Assembly (NCBI GenBank): GCA_945869675.1
Contig: CAMBPS010000039.1
Location: forward strand, 1 to 32,484
DNA: 32,484 bases
Source: Prosthecobacter debontii
Lineage (GTDB): Bacteria; Verrucomicrobiota; Verrucomicrobiia; Verrucomicrobiales; Verrucomicrobiaceae
Direction: 5' to 3'
Made by a program: the position numbers and the translations under genes. The notes beneath the pieces are model-generated. The model searched no databases. It had not been told where the DNA came from and was given only the letters and a program-made list of their open reading frames with translations. Positions 1-8,100 of the stretch are shown here, piece after piece (the stretch's first letter is position 1; the number at the start of each line of letters is the position of its first letter).

Positions 1-101
1 CCTGGGGGCGGGATAGGACGGACATTTTCAGCAAGGTTATCTTTAGGGCCATCAGCAAGAACGACGGAGACAAAGAGGAAAGGGAGAATCTGAACTTTCA
101 T
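1..101 (-). CDS. N-terminus of an exported protein (partial)
   Basis: An open frame begins at the ATG at 101-99 and runs off the left edge of the window without a stop. The visible 33 residues begin MKVQILPFLFVSVVLADG, a short signal peptide with a lysine, a hydrophobic core and a probable cleavage site at about VLA-DG. After it comes KDNLAENVRPIPPP. A proline-rich 'NVRPIPPP' stretch just after the signal peptide resembles the start of some secreted planctomycete/verrucomicrobial hydrolases, but this is from memory and too short to assign. No Shine-Dalgarno sequence is visible upstream. Export is fairly well supported; the function is unknown. Confidence 0.5.
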   Translation of the reverse strand, partial: MKVQILPFLFVSVVLADGPKDNLAENVRPIPPP

Positions 102-201
102 GAAGGATAATAAACGCGGAATGGAACGGAATCTAATGACCAACCGCAAAGAAAGTGAAAGCTTTATTGAGGGAGATATCTCAGACGATTCTAACCGGAA
201 T

Positions 202-307
202 TTTTAACCGCTAATAAACGCTTATTAGCGCTAATTTCAGAACCAAAGATCAAAGCTTCTGTATGGGTTTTAAATTAGCGCCCATTAGCGCCCATTAGCG
301 GTTAAAA
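202..307. repeat. Imperfect inverted repeat of ATTAGCG units (large hairpin)
   Basis: The left arm (202-237) and right arm (272-307) are each 36 bases. They are reverse complements at 30 of 36 positions by my count, with a 34-base loop. Both arms end in TTTTAACCG-type ends and contain repeated ATTAGCG words; the right arm holds two ATTAGCGCCC units (274-283, 284-293) and a third ATTAGCGG. The element lies 28 bases downstream of the stop of the GxxExxY gene. It has no T-tract of a classical terminator. Confidence 0.75.
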
Positions 308-314
308 TATCTGA
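294..314 (+). repeat. Direct repeat copy 1 beside the GxxExxY gene
   Basis: This 21-base stretch starts ATTAGCGGT and ends ATCTGA. It matches 767-787 in the same orientation at 19 of 21 positions, the differences being two A/T changes in the A-rich middle. It overlaps the right arm of the hairpin and lies just beyond the 3' end of the GxxExxY gene, so the two copies bracket the gene. Confidence 0.65.
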
Positions 315-334
315 TTCAAAATGCACCGTGCTTA

Positions 335-757
335 TCACTTTTGAATGAATTCACGAAGCACAAATCTTTTCCATTCCACTTTCCGAGTAGGACCAAAGTT
401 GATGAGGTAGCCGACGGGCTGGCATGAGATGCGCATGTAGTTTAACAACTGAGCAATATGATCGCTGGAGATTGCAGTCACAGCCTTTATTTCAACAATA
501 ATTCCACCGCTTACGAAGAGATCCGGGATATATCGTTTTTTGAGTTCGTTACCTTTATAATGGAGTGAAAGTTCCTGCCTCGCAACAAAGCCTATTCCTC
601 TTAGACCCAACTCTAGCTCGACAGCCTCTTGATAAATTTCCTCTGCTAATCCACCGCCCAATTCCCCATAAACTTCAAAGGCTGCAGCCATCAATTCATA
701 ACCTTCCCCTGCAAATGGAAAATCATCTTCATGAGCGGGAAAATCATTGGCATTCAT
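335..757 (-). CDS. GxxExxY family protein (PDDEXK_3 nuclease-like)
   Basis: This 140-residue protein carries the family signature G36-x-x-E39-x-x-Y42 inside GGGLAEEIYQ. Further on it has PD79L...VE89IK91, the D-(x)n-E-x-K core expected of PD-(D/E)XK nuclease folds, and then a C-terminal HIAQLLNYM helix and a GYLINFG strand. The family is common in planctomycetes and verrucomicrobia and is classed with PDDEXK_3; no biochemical role is firmly established to my knowledge. The ATG at 757 is the only sensible start, and no Shine-Dalgarno is seen. The gene sits between near-identical direct repeats (294-314 and 767-787) and beside a 36-bp-arm hairpin, so it resembles a self-contained cassette. Family assignment is strong; nuclease activity and mobility are inferences. 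Confidence 0.88.
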   Translation of the reverse strand: MNANDFPAHEDDFPFAGEGYELMAAAFEVYGELGGGLAEEIYQEAVELELGLRGIGFVARQELSLHYKGNELKKRYIPDLFVSGGIIVEIKAVTAISSDHIAQLLNYMRISCQPVGYLINFGPTRKVEWKRFVLREFIQK

Positions 758-766
758 GGTTTTAAA

Positions 767-787
767 ATTAGCGGTAAAAAAATCTGA
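767..787 (+). repeat. Direct repeat copy 2 beside the GxxExxY gene
   Basis: This is the second copy of the 21-base repeat (19 of 21 identical to 294-314). It lies 9 bases upstream of the GxxExxY start codon and immediately before the 3' end of the HslV-like gene. It lacks the extra ATTAGCG units found around copy 1. Confidence 0.6.
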
Positions 788-789
788 CG

Positions 790-1413
790 CTATTTCTTAC
801 GTGTCTTTTTCGCAACTTTGAAAGCCTTCACCGGTGCCGCAGGCTGAATCAGATCACATTGATAAATCTCGAAGGGAGATCCTGTGGCGCTATCAAACTC
901 TGCTGAGGCGCTCAAGCCGGCTTTATCGATGTCCACGACGTCATCATGCTGATCATAGACGCTTTGCATGGCACCTAGCGCATAGTCACGACCTGAGCCA
1001 GCCGCCCAAAATTTATGGAACTGCTGAGCACTGCGGTAAGAGTAAAGAGCAAAGATGCCGTGTGGATTGGCGACGAGCCCGTAAAATTGAGTGGTCTCGT
1101 ATTCCTCATCTTTAGAGGCCATGGTGGTCATGAAGTACTCCGCCTTCATCCAATGGTGCGCATGGCGAAACGTCTCGAAAATCGTGTCCGTGCTAGAGAA
1201 GTCTCGGGGCCTCTCAGGATTAGAAAAGTAACTATTCATGACCACCAAACTGGCAGAGGTGCCGGTCAGACCAATGTAGCTATCAGCGACCTTGGTGATC
1301 TTGGTTTTATTAACGATGTGATGGGCCTTTTGGCGCAGCGAGCCAAGGCAGCTCATGGTATCTGCGCCAATGCAGGCGACTCCATTTTTCTGGGCAACAA
1401 CGATGGTGGACAT
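790..1413 (-). CDS. HslV/proteasome-like Ntn-hydrolase peptidase
   Basis: This 207-residue protein resembles the beta-type proteasome/HslV fold. It starts MSTIVVAQKNG and continues CIGADTM, then a basic NKTKITKV segment and SYIGLTG. Aligning Ser2 with Thr1 of mature HslV puts the Asp of GADT exactly at HslV Asp17 without gaps; the Lys33 equivalent would be in NKTKITK after a small insertion. The predicted nucleophile is therefore Ser2 (or Thr3 if processed differently). HslV is a Thr peptidase, although Bacillus ClpQ/CodW is known to use an N-terminal Ser. The C-terminus is a basic KVAKKTRKK tail not typical of HslV. No HslU-like ATPase is nearby, so it may be a stand-alone compartment like the Anbu/BPH proteasome homologues. 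Fold is likely; partner and substrates are unknown. Confidence 0.72.
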   Translation of the reverse strand: MSTIVVAQKNGVACIGADTMSCLGSLRQKAHHIVNKTKITKVADSYIGLTGTSASLVVMNSYFSNPERPRDFSSTDTIFETFRHAHHWMKAEYFMTTMASKDEEYETTQFYGLVANPHGIFALYSYRSAQQFHKFWAAGSGRDYALGAMQSVYDQHDDVVDIDKAGLSASAEFDSATGSPFEIYQCDLIQPAAPVKAFKVAKKTRKK

Positions 1414-1469
1414 ATGAACCCTGAGTGTGACAGAGCCTCACTCAGGCGCAAGCTCCACACGCAGCAACT

Positions 1470-2375
1470 TCACTTTACCGGCTCACCGAGATGCTTTTTG
1501 AAAAAGGCGGCTGCGATTTCCACCGTCTCGCCGCACCATGGCTCACTCATCCAGAATGGGTGTGGAGCATTTGTGAGCGTGTGCACGGAGGTTTCAATCC
1601 CCAGCGCCTTGAGCTTTGCCATCATTTCGGCACGACCCATTTTTAATGTGTCTTTTTCACCTTCGATGAAAATCGTCGGCGGCACGCCAGCACGAACATG
1701 GGTGATGGGGGAAGCTGCTTTGTAGATTTCTGGTTTATCCTGTGCACTGGCTCCAAAAAAGAGCACGGCTCCCTCATTCGTCTTCGCACTATTGGCAGCC
1801 AGCATGTCCTGAGTAGCAGCCATGACGATACAGGCTTTCACTGCACTGGATTGATCTTGAAACGGACCCGCTCCTTCAAACTCAGGCAGACCCGCGGTCA
1901 TTGCCGTCAAACCCGACAGATGACCGCCTGCAGAACCACCCATGCAGCCGATTCGTTCAGGATCGAGCTTGAGTTCTTTTGCATGAGCCCGCAGGCAACG
2001 AAGTGCTGCTTTGCAATCATGCAATGCCGCCGGGTATTTTGCCTCAGTGGAGAGTCGATACGTCACCAGTGCCGTGACAAATCCACGTGCAGCAAGACGC
2101 TCCATCATCGGCTTATCAGACTCGATCTGACGAGCTTTCCATCCGCCACCATGAATGTCCAGTATGCAGGGCCAGACACCGTCTGCATCAGGCACATAAA
2201 CAAACAGTTCCACTGTATGTTCAGGATACTTGGCGACCTCCAACGTCTTTAAAGTAAACCCCGCTGGCGTTTGCGGCAGCACCTTTTGCCACTTGGGTTT
2301 AGCAGGCGGAGTATCAGCAGCGGTGATTGCAGAAACAAAGGCCAAAGCAGCAAGAGCAGTCGTAAAGATTTTCAT
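1470..2375 (-). CDS. Exported alpha/beta hydrolase (acetyl-esterase/lipase type)
   Basis: This 301-residue secreted esterase-like enzyme starts MKIFTTALAALAFVSAITAAD, a classic signal peptide; I chose the ATG at 2375 because the upstream TTG/ATG options put extra residues before it. The oxyanion motif HGGGW is at 75-79, the nucleophile elbow G-G-S148-A-G-G follows, and Asp242 (GEKDTL) and His272 (NAPHPFW) complete the likely triad. This layout is that of the BD-FAE/COG0657 group, which often acts on acetyl or feruloyl esters of polysaccharides. It lies 41 bases downstream of the cytochrome c gene on the same strand, so cotranscription is possible. Substrate cannot be told from sequence. Confidence 0.85.
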   Translation of the reverse strand: MKIFTTALAALAFVSAITAADTPPAKPKWQKVLPQTPAGFTLKTLEVAKYPEHTVELFVYVPDADGVWPCILDIHGGGWKARQIESDKPMMERLAARGFVTALVTYRLSTEAKYPAALHDCKAALRCLRAHAKELKLDPERIGCMGGSAGGHLSGLTAMTAGLPEFEGAGPFQDQSSAVKACIVMAATQDMLAANSAKTNEGAVLFFGASAQDKPEIYKAASPITHVRAGVPPTIFIEGEKDTLKMGRAEMMAKLKALGIETSVHTLTNAPHPFWMSEPWCGETVEIAAAFFKKHLGEPVK

Positions 2376-2416
2376 GGGGAAGAACATCAACGTTAAGCCA
2401 TGCGCCCAGCTGTCAG

Positions 2417-3079
2417 CTATTTACCCTTTGCTTTGAAAAGGGTCTCTTCTTCCGGCGTGGGATTGAGGGTGAGGATGTAGCTGACGACGTTTTTCATGGC
2501 GGCTTCATCTTCGATAAACAGGGTGGCCATTCGGACCATCTTCGCGCCTTTTTCATCGCCTTTGGCGGTGCCGCGATGCAGGTTTTTAAACTTCATGAGT
2601 TGGGCCAACAGATACCAATCTTGACGCCCTACCAGCGGTGGACTGCCGAAGGCCATCTCGCCGCTGGCGTTGTAGCGGTGGCACTCCATGCAGTGTTCAT
2701 AAAACAGCAGTTTTCCTGCGGCGACATCGGTACCTTCAATCATCCGCTTTGCAGGTATGACGAGCGGTAACTTCTCGACAACCAGCGCTACGGCTTGGAC
2801 CTGCTCGGGCTTTAGCGCTTTGGCAATCAAAGCCATCAGGGCACCCTGAGGATCGACCTTCATATCGCTGCCACGTTTGCCATCATGAAAATTAGTCACC
2901 TGCGTGATCACATACGAATTCGGTAAATTGGCAATCGAGGGTGCACGTACGCCCTCCTTCCCTTCTCCCTTGAGACCATGGCACTGAGCACAGACGTTTT
3001 GAAACAAGACAGCCCCTTCGTCAGCAAAGGCAAACGAAACCAAGAAGTGGATGATGAAGATCAGCCAGCGATAAATCAT
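2417..3079 (-). CDS. Periplasmic diheme cytochrome c
   Basis: This 220-residue protein has an N-terminal signal peptide (MIYRWLIFIIHFLVSFAFAD) and two heme-attachment motifs, C30-A-Q-C33-H34 and C130-M-E-C133-H134. The two class I cytochrome domains, about 100 residues each, resemble the c4/c553 type of tandem cytochrome. Possible axial methionines are Met73 in SDMKVDPQG and one in KGAKMVRMA. It would carry electrons in the periplasm, for example to a terminal oxidase or from a dehydrogenase; no partner is encoded nearby. The ATG at 3079 directly precedes the signal peptide. The next gene on the same strand is the esterase. Confidence 0.88.
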   Translation of the reverse strand: MIYRWLIFIIHFLVSFAFADEGAVLFQNVCAQCHGLKGEGKEGVRAPSIANLPNSYVITQVTNFHDGKRGSDMKVDPQGALMALIAKALKPEQVQAVALVVEKLPLVIPAKRMIEGTDVAAGKLLFYEHCMECHRYNASGEMAFGSPPLVGRQDWYLLAQLMKFKNLHRGTAKGDEKGAKMVRMATLFIEDEAAMKNVVSYILTLNPTPEEETLFKAKGK

Positions 3080-3153
3080 GACTCACCAAACGCAGCTGCT
3101 ACGTCTGCTATGACATGGATCACAGGATGCGCGCATCAAACGACAGTCGGCGA

Positions 3154-5046
3154 TTAGACCCGACGCCATTTCTGAAAGCACTCAATGGCTTCGTATTCGG
3201 CTAGCCCTAGAGCGTCATAGTGGCGCGCATTTTGGCGATTCGATTCAGGAGATGCTAGTTCGAGCGATGACAAAGAACCATAGCGTGACAGTGCGCGAGC
3301 TTTACGTTCGAGCTGCATAGGACTCAGAGGGATGGACATGTCGATTTCATGGGGCTCTAGCGCTTTTTCTTTGCCGCGATACAACCAAATGCTGCAATTC
3401 CCTGCCCACTCTTCGGCGGCACAGACTCTCAGGGCTGCAGATAAGACTTTGAAGCAAAGACCTGAGACACTGCTCGGATCTGCGGCATCGCCTGTGGCAT
3501 AGATTTGATGCGGTTTGTGCTCGCGCAAGAGTTCTACCAGTGCCTCCACATCAGCTTCGGTGCTTTTGAATCGACGGTAACGTCCCTGTTCATAGAAGGG
3601 CAGATCCATGAACACAACACGCTCTGTGGACACGCTGCAAGCATGGGCGGCATCACGTAATTCACCGCGAAGAATCAATGCTTTAAGCTGCCGAATGAGT
3701 GGTGGGTCTTCACCGAACTCACCTTTCTCTTCGAGTAAACGCAAGGCTTCGCGGGCATAGGCTGTTTGCGGCACCCAAGCAGCCGGATTTTCCACCACGC
3801 CAGCGAGTTCTTGCAAGGTTCCCGCGAACTTGTCAGCTTCACTATCAGAGATGCGAAGGTTGCCAGAGGTCATGGCCACGATGTGGACGTCATTCCCTTG
3901 CTCACCGAGTCGTTCGATGGTGCTACCCATGGCGACGACGGCATCCTGTGGCTCAGGACTGAGCACCAGACAGCGCTTGGGATAAGGACTAGCGCGCTCT
4001 GGACGGTAGGTATCGTCTTCATTGGGCTTCCCACCCGGCCAACCGGTAATAGTGTGCTGCATCTGGTTAAAGATGCGGATATTGAGCTGGTAAGCTGGGC
4101 CTTGCTCAGTGAGCAGATCGCTCAAACCATGTTCGTTGTAGTGCTCATCGACCAACTTTAAAATGGGGCGCTTGGTTTGAAAAGCCTGCCAGCAAACGGC
4201 ACGACGTGTCTCACGAGGCGTCCAAGAAACTGGGCCAACCAACCAGGGCAACTTCGTGCGAGTCAATTCACGTGAGGCTCCTGTATCAATGTAAAAATGT
4301 GCGTCGGGGTGTCCCTGAAGGAACGAGGCCGAAATAGCCTCTGTCATTGGACCTTCCACGGCTTTGGCTACCATGTCGGCTTTATTGTCGCCCCAGGCCA
4401 TGAGGACTAATTTCTTGCCTCTTAGAATGGTGCCCACACCCATCGTGATGGCAAAGTGAGGCACATTTTCTTCCCCACGGAAATCGGCTGCTGCGTCCTG
4501 GCGGGTCACGCGATCCAGCGTGATACGACGTGTCAGGGAATCTCTGCTGGAGCCCGGTTCATTGAAACCGATGTGCCCTGTGCGTCCGATCCCCAGAATC
4601 TGAAGATCGATGCCGCCCAGCGCATCGATCTTTTCCTCATACTCACGGCAATGCGCAAAGACCTGTTCGCTGGCCACTTTGCCACTGGGGATATTGATAT
4701 TCTGTTTGGGGATATCGATGTGATCAAAGATCTGATCCGCCATGAAACGCGCATAACTTTCTGGATGGTCGGCACCTAGGCCATAGTATTCATCTAGATT
4801 AAAAGTGATGACGTTTTTAAAGCTTAGCTTCTCCTCTTTGTGCAGTCGGATCAGCTCCCGATAAAACGGCACGGGGGTTGATCCCGTGGCCATTCCGAGC
4901 ACGACATGTTTTCCCTGCTTTGCACGCTCTTCGATGAGCTTTCTCACCTCCGCTGCTAGTTCCTTAGCCGCAGCCCCGGAACTCGGGAAAATGCGTGTAT
5001 TCGTCTTTTCGTAGGCTTCAGTAGCAGAACGGCGGGTCGTGGACAT
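3154..5046 (-). CDS. nagB: Glucosamine-6-phosphate deaminase fused to degenerate PIG-L domain
   Basis: This 630-residue protein has two regions. Residues about 15-270 are a NagB isomerase/deaminase domain, with GMATGSTPVPFY for phosphate binding, D85-E-Y and GIGRTGH158IGFNE163P. It would convert glucosamine-6-phosphate to fructose-6-phosphate and ammonia in amino-sugar catabolism. The residue aligned with E. coli Asp141 is Thr156, which I believe is usual in long NagB forms. Residues about 355-630 match the LmbE/PIG-L deacetylase fold, but the zinc motif HPDDE is replaced by E365-P-Q-D-A, and the later HGTH-type ligand region reads DPSSVSG (about 523-529). The C-terminal domain therefore looks catalytically dead. 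The start at 5046 avoids a TTG-initiated extension. Similar long fusions occur in Bacteroidetes. Confidence 0.85.
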   Translation of the reverse strand: MSTTRRSATEAYEKTNTRIFPSSGAAAKELAAEVRKLIEERAKQGKHVVLGMATGSTPVPFYRELIRLHKEEKLSFKNVITFNLDEYYGLGADHPESYARFMADQIFDHIDIPKQNINIPSGKVASEQVFAHCREYEEKIDALGGIDLQILGIGRTGHIGFNEPGSSRDSLTRRITLDRVTRQDAAADFRGEENVPHFAITMGVGTILRGKKLVLMAWGDNKADMVAKAVEGPMTEAISASFLQGHPDAHFYIDTGASRELTRTKLPWLVGPVSWTPRETRRAVCWQAFQTKRPILKLVDEHYNEHGLSDLLTEQGPAYQLNIRIFNQMQHTITGWPGGKPNEDDTYRPERASPYPKRCLVLSPEPQDAVVAMGSTIERLGEQGNDVHIVAMTSGNLRISDSEADKFAGTLQELAGVVENPAAWVPQTAYAREALRLLEEKGEFGEDPPLIRQLKALILRGELRDAAHACSVSTERVVFMDLPFYEQGRYRRFKSTEADVEALVELLREHKPHQIYATGDAADPSSVSGLCFKVLSAALRVCAAEEWAGNCSIWLYRGKEKALEPHEIDMSIPLSPMQLERKARALSRYGSLSSLELASPESNRQNARHYDALGLAEYEAIECFQKWRRV

Positions 5047-5164
5047 GATGGGCTTAAGAATACGCAGATCATTGCCAGATTCACACAAGCCACAAGTGCG
5101 GAACAGAATTCGAATAAAGAAGACCTTATTCCAGACAAGGCTGTGAGCTTGGCGTTCCTTCTAC

Positions 5165-8100
5165 TCAGACTCCTGCAGACTCACGATCATAGCCACCGCC
5201 TCCGGGGGTCTCGATGAGAATTCGATCATGTGTCTCGACAAGAAAGCTGGTGCATCCGGGTAATAAGGTTGTTTGTTCCCCTCGCAGCAGGCTTTGCTTC
5301 CCTGGGCTACCAGGAGCACCGCCCTCCAGACCGTAAGGACTCTCACGCCGATGCTGGCTCAGCAGGCTGATGGTGAGTGGCTCCAAAAACTCAAACTCGC
5401 GAATGACTCCGTCTCCACCCTGCCACTTGCCATCTCCTCCAGATCCTCGGCGAATGGCAAATTGATGCAGACGCACAGGGTAACGCTGTTCGATGATTTC
5501 AGGATCTGTGATTGCCGTATTGGTCATGTGCGTGTGCAAAGCGGAGGCACCGTGATAACCTAGGCCAGCACCTGCGCCGCCGGCGATGGTTTCGTAATAC
5601 CCAAAACCGGCACCACCAAAAAGAAAGTTATTCATGGTTCCTTGGCTACAGGACTGAAGTCCCAGCGCTTTGATCAGAGTATCCACAAGCCTTTGACTGA
5701 CCTCGACATTGCCACCGACGACGGCGGGATCTTGCGCAGCATCTCCCGTGAAAGTCGGATTCAAAAAGGAGTTTGGGCAAATAATCTGCACCGGCTCTAA
5801 CAGGCCTTCATTCAGCGGCAGATCCTGCTGAAGCATCAGCCGCATCACATAAAGCAAGGCGCTGCGCACGATGGCCTGCGTGGCATTCAGATTCTGTGGA
5901 TGCACAGCCGAGGTGCCGGCGAAGTCGATGATGAGTCGATCCTGCTCACGTCTCAAGGCAACCGCGATGACACTGCCATCATCCAAAGATTCCTGAGCCG
6001 AAGAAGTCTCTGGCAAATGCTGAATCTGCTGGCGCATCACACCAGCCGAGTGCGCGATGATTTCTGCCATGATCCGGCGCAGAGCCTCAGGCTGCTCAGC
6101 AGCCAGTTCGATCAAACGAGCTGCGCCATGAGCGTTCGCCGCCAGCTGTGCGTGCAGATCTGCCAAGTTGTCTGCCAGATTGCGTGTTGGGTACAGGCTA
6201 CTTGTTAGCAGCTGACTGATTTCATCAAAACAGGACTCGCCAGCGCGGATCAAGTGTCGCGGTGAGATGACGACACCCTCCTGAATCAAGCGGGTGGCAT
6301 TGGCTGGCATGGACCCCGGCGTGATGCCGCCGATCTCCGCATGATGGGCTCGATTGGCGATGTAGCCCAGCAGAGCACCCTGTTGATCATGCACAGGTGT
6401 GATGAGGGTGACATCAGGCAGATGCGATCCGCCAAAAGCAGGATGATTGGTGATGATCGTATCCCCCGGTTGCAGGCTCACCGCAGCGGCGACTTCACGC
6501 ACGCAAACGCCGAGTGCGCCCAGATGAACTGGGATATGTGGCGCGCTGGAAATCAGACGCCCTGCGGGATCCAGCAAGGCGCAGGAAAAATCCAAACGCT
6601 CACGGATATTCGTGGAAATAGCTGTGCGGCACAATAAAGCCCCCATGTCCGTGACGATGGAGTGAAAGCGATGACGAACGAGATCCCGCTCCAGATGACT
6701 GCCTTTCTGCATTGACTGCTGCTGCCGTAAGACATGACCAAAACCGATCACTCTCTCCACTTGCCAGCCGGGCTCGATCACGATGGTGCTAAAGGCATCT
6801 TGAATCAGAGCGGGTGGCGGTTCTAACTTTTCAACAACGAGAGCTGAGTGCTCCATGACTTCCTCAGCTTCGCGAAGAATCACCCGAACGCTCACAAGCT
6901 CAATCTGACGATTGGCAGGTGGCGGATAACCAAAGAGACGTTGATAAGCTTTTTGGTAAGCAGCGGGCAGATCCGCAGGCTGCTGAAAATCCACCTGTAT
7001 CGGCGCATCCTGACCCATCAGACGGAGTTCAGCGATTTGAATGCGTTTTTTTAAGCTAGTAGCTTGATCCTCGATTGGCCAAGCTTCCAGAGCCTTCATC
7101 AGTGGCATTCTGACTTCCGTTTCATGAATCTCCTCCGGCACAGCCTCCTGCAATCCGACCGCACTCAAGATGCCGGCATGTTCCGGCACCAAGATCGTTT
7201 TGATACCGAGCTGCGCAGCCACGGCACAGGCATGTTGAGGACCTGCCCCACCAAAGGCTAAAAGCGCATGTTCTGTAGGATCATAACCTTCACCGATGGA
7301 AATCCGGCGTATGGCATCCGTCATATGCTGAATGGCCAGTCGCAATAGAGACTGCAATAGCTCCGGCTCGCTCAGCCTGCCATCGGTCTGCTGATGCAGC
7401 TCACTAAGCCGTCTCTGCGCGGCCGCTAGATCCAGCGGAATCGGCGCACGAGCTGGATCAAATCGGCCCAGAAGTAAATTCACGTCCGTGATTGTCAGCG
7501 GTCCACCTTTGCCATAGCAGGCAGGCCCAGGACTGGAGCCTGCACTTTCAGGCCCGACAGCCAATCCGTGATGTGTCCACTGACAGATGGACCCACCACC
7601 AGCCGCCACGGTCTCGATGTCAATGCAGGGCGCTAGGAGCCTCATACCAGCCACCTCTTGGGTGAAGCGATAACCTGGGCGCGAGTCGATCCGAGCCACG
7701 TCTGTGCTAGTGCCACCCATGTCAAAGGTGATGATCTTTTGAATGCCTAATCGGCGCGCTGCATTCGCTGCACCGATGGCACCACCTGCGGGACCACTCA
7801 GCAGCATGTCTTTAGGGCGGATTTCTTCGGCTGTCTTTAATCCACCCGCACTCGTCATCACCAGCATATCCGGCGTCACTTGATGGATCGCATCTAAAAA
7901 AGCCCGCACAGGTCCATGCAAATAAGCATCCGCCACGGTGCTTTGAGTGCGCGGCAGAAGCTTGGCAAAGGCAGCCGTCTCATGAGAGAGGGTGATGTGC
8001 TTAAACCCTGCCTGTCGCAAAAGTTCGCCGACTCGCTGCTCATGCTGAGGATGCGCATAGGCATGCAGCAAAGAGACCGCCGCCGTTTGAATCCCCAGAT

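Noticed and set aside
274..301. Three closely spaced ATTAGCG units could suggest a CRISPR-like or satellite array
   Set aside because: The units are only 8-10 bases with no spacers of regular length and occur only within one hairpin arm; no cas genes are present.
1015..1725. A 236-codon open frame on the plus strand
   Set aside because: It lies antisense to the HslV-like and esterase genes, both of which have clear motifs; its translation shows no domain and a shadow-like composition.
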